64,000 bases of DNA from Punica granatum (Eukaryota; Streptophyta; Magnoliopsida; Myrtales; Lythraceae), in NCBI RefSeq assembly GCF_007655135.1, contig NC_045127.1, positions 55,035,051 through 55,099,050 of the forward strand, read 5' to 3'. Shown here piece after piece: positions 11,640-33,900 of this stretch. The position numbers were made by a program, and so were the translations under genes. The notes beneath the pieces are model-generated. The model was given only the letters and a program-made list of their open reading frames with translations, made no database searches and had not been told where the DNA came from. How positions within the stretch are numbered: position 1 is the first letter of the stretch; the number at the start of each line of letters is the position of its first letter.

Positions 11640-11996
11640 ATGGCGTTTGATAAATTAAGTAATAAAAAATTAAGTACTTAATTAGTTAAAGAAAGAGATG
11701 TGCACGAAGAAGTGAATAATGAATAAGGATAATAAAAGTTTTGCGAGAGATAAATAGTATCAATAAGTAAAGAATGACTTATTCATTAAATTAAAATTTT
11801 TTACTTATTCTTTTTCGGTATAAACCCTATTATCCGGAAGTCAATTGGGCATTGACTTATCCAGTTAAAATTTTATACTTATTTCATCACGTGATTTTTT
11901 GCTTAATAAGTAATTTAGATCTTTTATCTCTTATAACTATATTATAACTAACTTTTAAACACTTATTTAATTAAGTTAAAATAAATACACCCTAAG
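11640..11996. mobile_element. AT-rich MITE-like element
   Basis: The left end TGGCGTTTGATAAATTAAGT and the reverse complement of the right end (TTAGGGTGTATTTATTTTAACT) are imperfect inverted repeats. The interior is AT-rich with repeated TTACTTATT/AATAAGTA words. This is the usual look of small hAT-like MITEs beginning (G)GTGTTTGATAAA. No clear 8-bp target duplication was seen. Confidence 0.45.
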
Positions 11997-12469
11997 TCTA
12001 ATGTCAGTCGTGAAACCATGGCGTGCAATAGGTCTTGGCGTATGTCCTAGTGGGAATAAAATTGACTTTGGCTGTTACTACTGGATTATTATTTTTTTTC
12101 CCTCTAAATTATTAAATTTGTCATATATATCAATGTGTATGGTCAGGAAATGCCTGTCCTGAGGCTAAAGGATTAGATTAGAAGAGGTCCACGTGCAACC
12201 CACACCATCGGTTCAAAACAAGTGTCTCAGAGAGCCGGTCAAGACCCTTTTTTTGGCTTACATAAATGTAGAAGACTGGTTATTTGGCAATCGGCAGCTC
12301 TTATTACGAAATGCGGTACAATTAACAGACTCTACTACTGTCGGTAGGCGAATTTTACCTATACTACGGGATTTTAAAATCCGCCGTAAACATCTCATAT
12401 ATTCAGGTTTTTTTTTTAAAAAAAATAAAAAATAAAATAATAATAATAAATAAAGGAACCTATTTGAGG

Positions 12470-12556
12470 TGGGCTTGGACCACTCAAATTTTCTATATTA
12501 ATGGGCCTGGGCTAGAGAAATTACATGAATGAGCTTTCCCACAACCCCTCGGCCCA
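12470..12556 (+). promoter_or_regulatory. Site II cluster upstream of uL1c
   Basis: Four TGGGCY cores occur within 90 bp: TGGGCT 12470-12475, TGGGCC 12502-12507, TGGGCT 12508-12513 and GGCCCA 12551-12556. They lie 175-260 bp before the ATG at 12730. A (TCT)n pyrimidine tract at about 12645-12672 lies in the presumed 5' leader. Site II elements bound by TCP factors are common in plant ribosomal-protein promoters; function here is inferred. Confidence 0.5.
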
Positions 12557-12729
12557 TAAACTACCTCGTCTCTCTAAACTGACTACCTCCTGTACCGTAA
12601 TGAAGTGAAAGCAAGAGCCCGCTCGTATCTGTCTCGCGCTCTTATCTTCTTCTTCTTCTTCTTCTTCTTCTTTCCCGTAACCACCTCTCCGACGCCGAGC
12701 GTCGCTTTTCAATCGGAGAATCTTCGAGA

Positions 12730-15700
12730 ATGGCGACCTGCGCTGCTGCCTCGTCGCTCATGCTCACCTACGCGTCCTCCGCAGTATGTCACCAAGACCT
12801 CAATAATCCCTCTCTCCTCTCCTTCAAGTCCCCCAACCCTCTCCTCAAGCCCCCGTCCCTTTGCTCTCTGGTGCTGAGCTCGAGGGGAGTCAGGTCGAGC
12901 AAGTGCGTCAGCTTGTACTCGCAGGAATGTTACGGAGTCAGGAGCCGGAGCGGCGCGTCCCTTGTGGTGGCTGCTGTTGCAGCCGAGGCTGAGGTGGCCG
13001 AGGAGGGAGTGGAGGAGGAGGGTGGCGCTGTGTCGACTGTCGCTCCTCCCAAGCCTAAGAAGGGGAAGGCCGCATTGCCGCTCAAGAGGGACAGAGTACG
13101 CGCTCGTCTTTGTGCGATGATCATATGTTTGCTTGTTTGTTTCTCGTTGGTTTTTGGGGCGGCTCTTGTTTTTGATCGTTAGCTCCGTCTGAAGTTGCGG
13201 TTTCCAGTGTGTGTTGATTTCCTATTTGGATAAGGTTCCTTTATTCGTCACTGATGATCTAGCCATTTTAGGGACCAAGTGAGCTCTAGGGCTATGGTTG
13301 CTCATATCTCCATAGAAGCTGAGAGTTTCTATGTAAGTTTCCTTGGTAGCCTTGATTGGATTGGAGCCATTCGTGATAATTACGCCATTTACCTGCGCTT
13401 GTTGTTTGGCCTGTGCTTTAGGCAGCGATGTTTGGTGAGCTACTTCTCCTCTTCAGTAATTCTTATGTGAACAGGGAGATGTAGCTATTGGCATTGAGGA
13501 AATTGGCTTTTATATGAGATAGACTTATGATTTAGCGAGTGATGTCACATCTTACAGTTGCTTTGACAAAGAAGTTGACCGGAATGTTTACCATGAGATT
13601 GCTTACTGAGCTAACAACTCGTGTCTCTAGCTTATAATTTTTTATTGTGGACATGAAACGCGAATGGACCGTGTGCTGTATGTTTTTTTCCGAGAAATGG
13701 CTGTCAAGCATTTGATGTTGATTTCTCAAATCTATAGTTCTCTATCAGTGCTTTTTCAGAGTGTTTGTCAGGATGATCATTTTTGTTGAGGCATTATACA
13801 CCATAAGTCAATATCTCAGGTTCGGGCTCTTATTTTTGTATGTTTAACTGTCAGACAAGGTCTAAGAGATTCTTGGAAATTCAAAAATTGAGAGAAAACA
13901 AAAAGGAGTACGATTTGAAGACAGCAATTTCTTTACTCAAACGGACGTCGGGTACTAAGTTTGTTGAAACTGTAGAAGCCCATTTTCGTCTCAACATCGA
14001 CCCCAAGTATAACGATCAACAGCTTAGGGCAACGGTAAGTTTTCTGCATCTTAAGTTATTACTGGATATATCTGTAGGTCGAATGATTTTGCATTAGCAT
14101 CTGGGGCTTTCATGTTTAGGTTAATTTGCCAAAAGGAACGGGACAGACTGTTCGAGTGGCAGTGCTTACTCAAGGTAATCGCTCAAGCTCATATTAGTTT
14201 TGGCCCCCTGCATCTTCGAGTGGCCGTGCTTACTCAAGATCATGCGTGGAGATGTATAAAAATGTTGCTCTCTCAATGCTCTGTCAATTAAGATCAATCT
14301 TCCTATGCTTACAGTTTGAATGTCATTTGAATATTCTAAGGGTTTTGAGCGGAATTCAAACTTTCTATATGGAAGATTTTTGTAGCTAATCTTTTTCTTT
14401 TAGCTAAAAAGAAAGGAAAAAAAGTTAATATTCTTTTAATGCTTCTGCGGCTGGATCCTGCTCTGTCTAGTCGTTATCCTTCCTTTCTCCATGCCTTTGC
14501 AGGCTGCATCATGATATTTGTTGGGACAAGATGTCACACCTGAACAATATTGTGATTGAACTCGTTGTTAGTTAATTTCGAACAATTCATCATAGATTGA
14601 GTTCCATTATATGAAAGTTGATGGAACATTTGATTTGTGTTTGGCATCACAGTTTGTCAGTTTGTAATACTCACCATCGCAGTTTGTAATTCTCACCAAC
14701 TGTGAATATTACATTAAAAAATTCTTCGTGGTTTGAAAACAACTCTAGTATATTCAGTGAATGATCTACTAGCTTGTCTAATGTGAAATGAAATATCAAT
14801 AGTCAATTCCTTGTCCTAGACTTATAGCGATGGGATAAATATATACAGGTGAGATGTTCGATGAAGCCAAAAATGCAGGAGCGGATTTGGTTGGTGGGGA
14901 TGACCTGATTGAACAGATTAAAGGAGGATTCATGGATTTTGACAAATTGATTGCTTCTGAAGACATGATGCCCAAGGTGCTGATCTATCTTTATTATGGT
15001 CATGATTTTATTAACAGTAGCACCTGGTGATTCTATTGTTTTGCCTTTCAAAAATGTATAGCAGAACTCCTTGCCAAATTTATTGGTAGTTTCTTTTCCT
15101 CCAGTGGCAAACATATCAGTAGATAGTTATTTCTTTAGCCGTTGGCTTGTGAAAAATCAATAAATATATTTGGTGTTCTTGACAAGATAGTTTTTCAAAT
15201 TATATATAGCAGACATCTAAGATTGAATTATTATATCTGAACTCGGGATGGAGCCACGATATTCTGAGTGGAATCAACTTTATTGAATTATGTTAATGTA
15301 GAAATGAAGTTTTATCCCTTCGTAAGATTGAGTATTATAATAATTATTTTCTGGAAATGATATATAGGTTAGTCCTGCCTTAATTTTCACATTAATCATA
15401 ATTATCTAGAAATGACTCAGGAGAAGTGCTTCGTCCTTCTATTTTATGGAGAAAACTAAAGTTTCCGATGATAAATGTAGTAAGCGCTGCCAAGATTTTC
15501 AAGTAATTTTAACTGCAGGGAAGTTGCACATTTCTGAAAACGCCTAGGCTCTTCTTTATCTGTACCTATACTATTTTCAAAAGGGAGGACTTCTCTTACT
15601 TTTCTAACATTTAGTTTTCAATAAGGTCCTCCTATAATTCCATTAAAAAACTGTTAATCAATAGTTTCAGACTTAATTTTGTGGTCATTTCTCTATCTAT

Positions 15701-17739
15701 CAACCCACTTTTTTTTTTCTTTCTCAAGGAATTCGCTTTCTCCTTGTCTCTCTTACTTTCTATTTATTTATATATGTTACTCAAGGTCAATCACCTTTTT
15801 TTTATTTGAATTTTGTTATTAATTTAATTAGTTTCCATTTCAAAGTTAAATCAACTAAATCTGCAGAAAAGGAAGTATTAGTTAGGGTTGCACTTAGTGG
15901 GAAAGAAAGGAAAAATGCAATTCATTATTAGAGAAGAAAATAATATCTAACAACAGCTTTTGCTCTTCAGCATGGGTCAATGTTGACTCTGTGGGGTTTG
16001 TGTTTGTGCATGTGTGTGCGGGTATTACATGTGCAGGGGAAAAGTATTAAGGGCAACTGGCCACCCTTAATGTAATGTAGGTCCAACCATGCTTGGCCTC
16101 TTTAATTCATGAATATGCATAAGCTCATTGGCACTAGTATTTGACTTGTAGATTGCGGGTCACTTGTACAACACTTGTAAAATCATAGTTTGAATTTGTA
16201 ATTTATTTCGTAAGAGTATAAAGATAGTTGTCATCAGCTAGTTTCATGCATATATATTTTTTATTTCAAAGTTTTTATATCAAATGTTCATTTCACTCGT
16301 ATTGTTCACCATAGTACCTTGTACTTAATGTGCCTGTACAAGTAATGATTTATTTCACATTAATAATAGTGAATTGCTACTGATAAGAAATACTCTAAAG
16401 GGTTACGTCATGAGTTAATGGATGAGGGAAAAGATTTGACTCGTTGATATTCATGAGAATGCATACCTCTGGTTCAATTGAGCTTAGTAAAAGGATATTA
16501 TCAAGACCTTTTTCTTCAAATTTCTCAATTTCCTTGATTTAACTTTGTGTTAGTTTCTATTTATTTATTTTTTAATGTCAATTATATATATTTAAAATGG
16601 GTTAAATTTATTTTGTCAAGATTAAAAGCGTTGGTTGTATGTTGATAACTGGTTCGCATATTCTACATTTGTGGATCATGAGGGTTTAGGAGGACCTGTC
16701 CTTTGAGCTTTTCCTTTTAGGCTTACAGTTGAGATTGCTGGATATCAATTTTTGGAGATTGCATCAGTTTGTAACTTACTGGACATACATTTTTAGTTTC
16801 TTGGAAGCGAGAAATCATGTCTACATATGCTTTCCATAGGACACATGTGCTTATGTCTGAATGATCTTGCGTTTGGAATGTGTTCATCGGAGGATGCATG
16901 TTCTCTGAACCGTGGAGGGTGCACTTATGGCCATGCAAGTTTTGCTTGATTATTCACTTGATGTTCATTTAGGGTGGTCATTTTTTCCTAAGTAGTGTTT
17001 TTCTCTCGGTTCTTTCTTTCTTTCTTTCTTTTCCCCCTTCCCCTCCGTTTACATTATAAAATCGGTGATACTGCTTTTAATGTGTGTCTGAATTCCATGT
17101 ATAATGCACCAGGTCGCCAGCCTGGGGAGGATTCTGGGACCAAGGGGACTGATGCCTAATCCAAAAACCGGCACAGTCGCAAAAAGCAATCAGGTATAGT
17201 TCTCCCCCCCAATATTTTCTCCATGACTTAATTGGTTTTTGAATGCTTGGAATTATTTTACATTTTATTCAGCCGGGCATCCTCGAGCCTGTTACACTCT
17301 CTATGTGAATATCGTCTCATGACTTTTCACTGACTACGATAAGATTCTTGCAGTTATTGAAGGCAATAGAAGAATTTAAGCAGGGAAAAGTTCAATACAG
17401 AGCTGATAAAACTGGGATAGTGCATATTCCTTTTGGGAAGGTCGACTTTCCTGAGGAAGATCTCCTTGTGAATTTTCTGGCTGCAGTAGTATGTCCTGTG
17501 ATATTCTTTATCTGTCACTCTTTCGCATTGGAAAAAATACATGGGATTTTGTTGATAGTGTGAGGATCCAACACAATTTACTCGGTCATATGTATTTACA
17601 GAAATCTATCGAGGCGAACAAGCCGTCTGGTGCTAAAGGAGTGTACTGGAAGAGTGCGCATGTGTGCTCCTCAATGGGGCCTTCTATTCGGCTAAACATA
17701 AGGGAGATGCTGGAGTACAAGCTCCCTGCAAATGTCTAG
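12730..17739 (+). CDS. RPL1: Chloroplast 50S ribosomal protein L1 (uL1c)
   Basis: Seven exons: 12730-13095, 13855-14034, 14120-14174, 14849-14976, 17113-17193, 17354-17488, 17602-17739 (TAG); 360 aa, all GT-AG. The first about 90 residues are Ser-rich and basic (transit peptide), then an acidic Glu/Val segment and [12 protein letters not shown] precede the L1 domain. The L1 core is intact: [59 protein letters not shown] (the family signature) and [19 protein letters not shown]. The protein forms the L1 stalk of the plastid ribosome, binding 23S rRNA and guiding E-site tRNA release. Intron 4 is long (2136 bp, AT-rich, no gene seen). The 3' end is convergent with SMC5. Confidence 0.96.
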
Positions 17740-19557
17740 AAGTGGTGAGCATTCTTTCAAAACTGTAATTAAAGCTTTTCAGTCCTCATAGGCCTCGCGA
17801 AATGTTCACTTGGATGACTTGGACGACGGGAGAGTAAAGCTCTATGTAGATGAGGGAGACCTTGGGAGCTGTAGCGCTGCATATGCGGGAAGGATACTGA
17901 ATCGGCACGTTCATAGTTTCTTCCTACATTTGGTGTATTAATTGTGTTAATTTTGTTTGTTTAAATTAATCATTGGCTCTCGTATTATATATGTTCTCTA
18001 ATTAAGCCTCTTGGTCTCGCGGTTTACAGTGTTTAGTATATTGAACCTCTAGGCCATTTGTGGGCGCACGATTAGCCGCAGTAGAGGCACAAAGGCCCGG
18101 GCCTCACGCTGATATCCAACCATGACCTTGCGATGCGTCCTCACCTGGCCCATTACATATAAGGCCAATTGGAATGGACAGCAAAGTAAAAGATATGGCT
18201 CAGCCATGGCTATTTGTAGTATATGGACAACAGATGGATGGCTGAGGCCAGTATTAAGTTACAGGCCTTATCAGCTTTATTCCCACTCGCGACAGACATT
18301 ACTACGTGTGCCTCAAAGCTGAGTTTAGCTGGGGTCTATATTCTACTTTGTCACCACTATCATATCATTTAGGCCAATACGGGGTCCATTACCCTCTACC
18401 TGCTGTTCTCAATTAGGGTGCCAGAGGTAGCGTTCGGTTCGGTTCTTTCTGAGAGCTACGACGAAACTACAACTGCAGGCTGGTATGGGGGCTTTAATGG
18501 GTTTCAATTACCCATTAATGTTCTCTGTACATGAAACATTCTTGGGCATCCATGAACTTGTTCTTTTAGGTGCTGATGAGACCACAAGGACCAATTTGGA
18601 GCTCGAAAGTTTAGGGTCGATGCCAACCCTGTAACAAATGCTGAACTTCCTGAGTCAACTGGTACTACTATCTATCCACATTCAAGTTCGGTTGCCCTTG
18701 GCCGCACGACCATTGTGGCAGCATGTGAACTTCCTGCATTGATACTGCTATATACAACCGCAATAAACTACGAAATAACAATTTTTTCTTTAAAAACTTT
18801 GGAAGCAAGAAAGAAGTCACGTTTAGATACGCTTTGCTTCCCTAGGAACTGGGCTAGGACACGATTGCAGTCTGCTCATGTCTTGAGCAATCTTGCATTT
18901 TCCAGATATGGAGGCTCATTAAAAGATTGATTATACGGAGGCTCCAAAAAATAAAAAGTTTCTTGCTATTTAATAAGATAACTTATTATTTTACAAGCCT
19001 CGTTGTATTTAAAATAATAAGTTTCTAATAAAATAGCATATTTCTTACATTTAGCATCTTATTATTTTCAAAACAATAAGTTTCCTATTAAATAACAAGT
19101 ATCTTGCTATTTAACAAGTTTCTTACTATTTCGGCCCCGACGATCACGCTGCAAAACTCTCCTTTTAAGGAGCCTCCCTATGGAGTTAATTCCTTTGGAA
19201 TATATCCGTAGGACATATGTGCTCTGACAATATACATACATATGAAGTGTAAGATTTCACCTCAGCCATTAGAAGTGTAGTGGGCATATACCTTTGCCAA
19301 ACGAAGGTGAACGCACTTCCGGCTGCCTGCGACTTCTTGCATAAATACTGCTGCTATATGTAACCCCAATAAACTACTACACAATAACAATGGAGATGCA
19401 TCTTTGGTCGAACTGCAATAACTTAAAAGTGCATTGATGGAGGCAACTAGGAGAGGGTTGGGAGGAACTTCTTTCAAAAAAAAAACTTGGACAACCTAAT
19501 AATAAATCATCTCCATGCCAACCGTGATCAATCGCTCTCAGCACCAACTCCCTCCGA
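17740..19557. other. Intergenic between convergent genes
   Basis: It holds the presumed 3' regions of uL1c and SMC5. Around 18950-19130 short words such as TTTCTTGCTATTTAATAAG and AACAATAAGTTTCCTATT recur in direct and inverted form, resembling a decayed repeat. No credible ORF. Confidence 0.5.
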
Positions 19558-29353
<9,796 letters not shown>

Positions 29354-29635
29354 GGGGCACCCCGCACGGAGCACTTTGAGAGCTCGAAACTGAGAATCGG
29401 AAGATCAACGGCAAACCCTAGTCAATCTCAGGCGGGAAAATGTCTGAAGACTCTGAAGTGAACCACAGAAGTGAGAGGAGAGGACTTTGACGGGAAACTG
29501 GTACGGTGGTCTCCACCTTACCAAGGAAAGGGATACAACCGTAAATATAAATATTTGAGGACGCTAAACATGAGAAAATAACGCTTTTTCATTGGAGGAA
29601 AAAACAAATTGTCCTCTGACCCTTGAAAGTAAACA

Positions 29636-29822
29636 ATGTTTGGCCTAGTGGTTAAGAAAGAGTTCTAGTTTCTATCCGATCTTGGGTTCGAAATTCTTTG
29701 GAGTCACTGGAGCGCCTTTGGCGTGATTACTCGTTCCGTGCATCGCCAGGACTTCACGAAACCTCGAGAATTAGTCGGGCGAAACCTGAACACTCCAGAT
29801 TAACAAAAAAAAATGATGTTTG
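29636..29822 (+). mobile_element. tRNA-derived SINE with target-site duplication
   Basis: The head has a canonical A box (TGGCCTAGTGG, 29641-29651) and B box (GGTTCGAAATT, about 29685-29695) spaced as in tRNA genes. A body of about 110 bp ends in an A-run (about 29804-29813). The 7-mer ATGTTTG flanks the element (29636-29642 and 29816-29822). It is a different family from the element at 5504-5713, judging by the body sequence. It lies about 280 bp upstream of the SMC5 ATG. Confidence 0.75.
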
Positions 29823-31910
29823 CCCAAACATTTAAAAACGTAATCCCTCGATCTCTATGGAAAATAAGCATCTTGCTCCTTCCGATCAATAATCTAGTCA
29901 AATCATTTTTACATATTAAAATAATAATAATAAATTAAAACAAAAGCCACCCCCAATTGGCCTCAAACAATGGGGTGGGGTGTCCGGTGGGGGCTCCTCC
30001 GAAATTGGGATTGGGAGAACCTTCGCCGACTCGATGTCGTCAATCGGGGGTGGGGTGGGCTACAAGTGCTCCCCATATCGGATTTGAGATATCATGCTCC
30101 GAATTTAAAATAATAAGAAAAGAAAGTAAAGAAGGGACGGTGAGACCTCGCCCGTCATCCCATCGTACGATCGACGTCACTGGTTGACTCAAAACCTGCC
30201 ATCAACCTCGATATTCGAAAATCCTGTAATTGGGGGTGGGGGAGCCCCCGCCAACACGCCCTACTCCACTAATTGAGGTCACTGGCAGCTTCTGAGCTCG
30301 CCAACGACGTCGATCGGGGATGGAGTGATTGGCGGGGCTCCCGCTCCTTCTCAATAAATTGCTTTTCGCTTTTATTTATTTATTTTCATTTATTTATATA
30401 TTTATTATTAGTATTTGTAAAAAAAAAATTCGCTGGAACATTGATTGAATGGGGCAAAGTGCTTATTTTCTATAGAGGTCGGGAGGTTACGTGCAACCTT
30501 TTAAATTTCAGGAGGTAAAAGTTGTCTACCCTCAAAGGATATGGGGCAAATTATTTTTTCCTCCTTTCATTGACTATTTGAAGAAAACAAAATTATCCTT
30601 CTCTCTTTTTGGTTACAGAATTTTTTAAATTTATTTTATTTTTTACATTTGATTGTGGAAATAGTTATTTTCTCCAAAAAATTTGCCTGGCAACTCGAAA
30701 TCCTGAGCGTGTATATATTCACATATATATATATATATATATCATAGACTCGTGCGTTGCACGTCTTATATAAAATTGGAAAAACCAAAAATTTTACAAA
30801 AGGTTAATGTTAAAAAATATAAAAAAAATTGAATAACTCACATGCGTGCAAAAAATTGATGAACATGCATTCAGTGGTAACAATGTTTTTTCAGTTTTGA
30901 ATCGTCATAATTTATGTGCAGTACTTCCATTATTTATAATATAAACATAATATAGATGGAGAGAAAAAGTCAATTTTAATTATCAACATTTTCTTACTTT
31001 TTGACTTTCGTCCTAAACCTTTGTTTTTGTTCGAGTTTGTCCTCAACGTTATGAGGTTTGTTCTATTTGGTCCTATCATTGCTATTTCCATTAAAAAAAT
31101 AACATTTAAAAAATATATATTTGTGGAAAAAATAATAAATGAAAAAAAATGAACAAGGACACACAAAACTAGGACATAGCAAAGGGACTATCAGCGGCCA
31201 CCTCCGATAGTCGAGGTCGCGCAATGATTTGCCAGCAGGCCCTACCACCCCCTCTTGAGCACCCCTCATTCTGGATCCATTATTATTTTTAATCTTGTGC
31301 AATTTCGAACCATGGGGAGTTTGTCGGGGGCTACTACTGTCCCGTCGGCGTCGCCAGTGACCTTACTGGTCTCCGACGACCTCTCCAAGGCAGTGTTGAC
31401 AGCTGGCATTCCCTCCAATGCTATGTTGTCCCATGTTCACTTTTTTTTAAAAAAATTAATTTTGATTTTTTTTATCTAAATTAATTTTTTTTATTAAAAA
31501 CATCACTTTTTGAACGAAAAAAGTGATGGAGGACCCAAAGGAACAAAATATGTAAAGTTGAAGACAAACTTGAACAAAAAATTAAGGTTTGGGATGAAAA
31601 TGAAAAGTTGAGGACTAAAAGTGATTTTTCTCCTATAGATAACACATCATATTTAATTTTTGACAATTAAATATAATACTATTCTCCCATCGAAAAAAAT
31701 ATACTACACATCATATCTATGAAAACTACGATCTAATTTATTTTTTGAAAAGTAAATATGATTTTATATGATTTGTTTTTTTGGATCTTTTTATAATATA
31801 TTTTTATATTAAATAAAATACAAAAATAAGAAAATAATTACATATCCTACATCTATATGTTTTGTAATATTATAGAATTCGTTTTCTAAAAAAATTAAAA
31901 AATCGAGAGA
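29823..31910. other. Repeat-rich intergenic DNA, no gene
   Basis: It contains G-rich stretches of the CGGGGGTGGGGTGGGC type repeated near 29990, 30040, 30230 and 30315. A (TA)n run at about 30722-30741 is followed by the palindromic CGTGCGTTGCACG, a motif I associate with plant transposon fragments. Long AT-rich stretches fill the rest. Open frames at 30273-30518 and 31255-31479 have no family match. Confidence 0.5.
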
Positions 31911-32560
31911 ATAACGACTAGTCAAGAAAATTTATATTTCTATGTTTCAAAAAAATTAAAGTTTCATTTTCTAAGAAAAGGTCAAAAACCGAGAAATAAC
32001 TTCAATCTCACAAATCCATATTTATACGTTTTAAAATTTTAATAATTAAATAAAAATTATATTCTAAAGAAAGCTAAAAAATAGAGAGAATAATGACCGA
32101 TCCCACAAATTTATATTTATATATTTTCAATTATTTTAGAGAAAACTAAAAATTTTGAGAAAAATTCATTTAGCAATTCGAGTATTTTGAGGCCATCTAC
32201 ATAAAAATTGAGAAAATTAATGACCGATCCTATAAATCTATATTTGTATTTATATTATATGTTATTAAAAAATTAATATCCATTTTCTAAAAAGTTCAAA
32301 AAATAGGGAGAAAATAATGATAGATCTAAAAGAAACTATATATATAAGTTTTGAAAATTTTAAATAAAAAACTTTTTTAAAAAGCTAAAAAATGGAAAAA
32401 CAATGATTGATACCGCAAATCTATATTTATGTCTTAAAAATAATTTTTATAAATTATTTTATAAAGAGAGCTAAAAAAGTCGAGAAAATAATTATCGATC
32501 CCACAAATTTATATCTTTATAACTTTAAAAATTTTAAAATCCTTTAAGAAAACTTAAAAT
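31910..32560. repeat. Degenerate AT-rich tandem repeat, period about 85-130 bp
   Basis: At least seven units share a core like GACCGATCCCACAAATTTATATTTATAT, followed by a T/A tract and GCTAAAAAATNGAGAGAATAAT. Cores begin near 31916, 32002, 32094, 32222, 32319, 32404 and 32493, so spacing is 86, 92, 128, 97, 85 and 89. Units are strongly diverged from each other. Confidence 0.6.
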
Positions 32561-33900
32561 ATCAAAAAAAATTCCACAAACAGGCAAGCATTATGGGTAG
32601 TCTAACTTTGCTTGCCCCTCGTATAGGTCGGAGCTATGAGCTTACCAACAATTTAACAATATATATGGTATTGTTACGAAAGGGTACGTGTAAGTGGGTG
32701 GATACGAGCAGTTTATAGGGAAAATTTTCTGTTCCCATTTAATTCGGACTGATTTTTTTTAAGAACAAAAAAAAGTCCTAAATTCATTTGATAATAATAA
32801 AAAAAGGTACCAACACCGTAACTTCGGTTTTTTGGGGGACCGAAGAAATAAAGGGGCGCCTAATCGGGGGCAACCAAAACGATATTCCTTGGGCTTAGGC
32901 CTCGTCTCACTATTGAAAAAAGAAAACAATATTCCTCGGTCGAGATTTTCTTATTTGGCGGGCCTAGGAGTCGGTTCCACCGACACAGTGTTGCTCTAGG
33001 CCGCAGCTCCGAGCTTCGAGCGGAGCGCCAGCGACGTCGACGGAGAAGAAGAACTAAGGAGAGAAAGAAAGGACTGACGAGAGAAAGGACGGGCGGAGGG
33101 ATTTGGATTTGAAGCAGAGAACTGAGGCAACACGGACGGGAAGTATCGTGTCTGTCTGTCTGAGAGAAGAAGAGGAGAACGATTTATAGGGTTTTTGGAA
33201 ATAAAAATTTAAAAAATGAAAATGGAAATGTATGTTTTAAATACATAATTATCAATATCGGGCGGCTCGCCGGGTCAGACTAGGTTATCCTTAAAGCTCG
33301 ACCTAAAGCTCTCATCGGTTTTTCAGTTTCGGGTTTTTTCGGTTTGGTTATGTTCGGCTTTCCGGACTTTTACTTACACCCCTGCTAGAAACCGGGCTTA
33401 CCATGCTCTCACCTTTTAAAAGTGCGTTATTTTTAAAAATTCAAAAAATCAAGAAAATTTCATTCAGTAACCGCGCATTATGAGACTGCCGTGTCAACCC
33501 CACTATACTCTTGCTTTCACATATATTCATATATCCATTTTTCTGGCCTTTGGTTAAATTACTAAGACCATGAGTTTTTACTAACGTTATTGATCATAAA
33601 AATGCCACATCAATTATCAAACCGTTTCATCCTTCTGCATCGAAACTGTGTTTCCTCTTATACAGGTAAAACTTCCACGCCTTTTATCGTTATACATATA
33701 GTACATCGTAATAGTTACGATAATTTAAGAAAAGTGCGAGAGCCTTAGCAATTTTCTCTACAAACGATCCTATGTTACAGATAAGTATAGATCATAGTGG
33801 GCTTGGCACGACTAGGTTACACAAGGCATCCAAGATGTACACCATAAGCCAGTACAGACTATTTTGACTAATAAAATGGTTGAGGATTGCAGAAGGAAAG
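32561..33900. other. Intergenic, no recognisable gene
   Basis: A GC-richer patch at 32810-33180 (for example GGCGGGCCTAGGAGTCGG) contrasts with the AT-rich flanks and may be an inserted fragment. The stretch 33300-33380 (TCGGTTTTTCAGTTTCGGG and similar) resembles common plant dispersed repeats. No coding feature was supported. Confidence 0.45.

Noticed and set aside
14977..17112. Hidden gene in the 2.1-kb uL1c intron
   Set aside because: Only short overlapping frames without motifs; AT-rich throughout.
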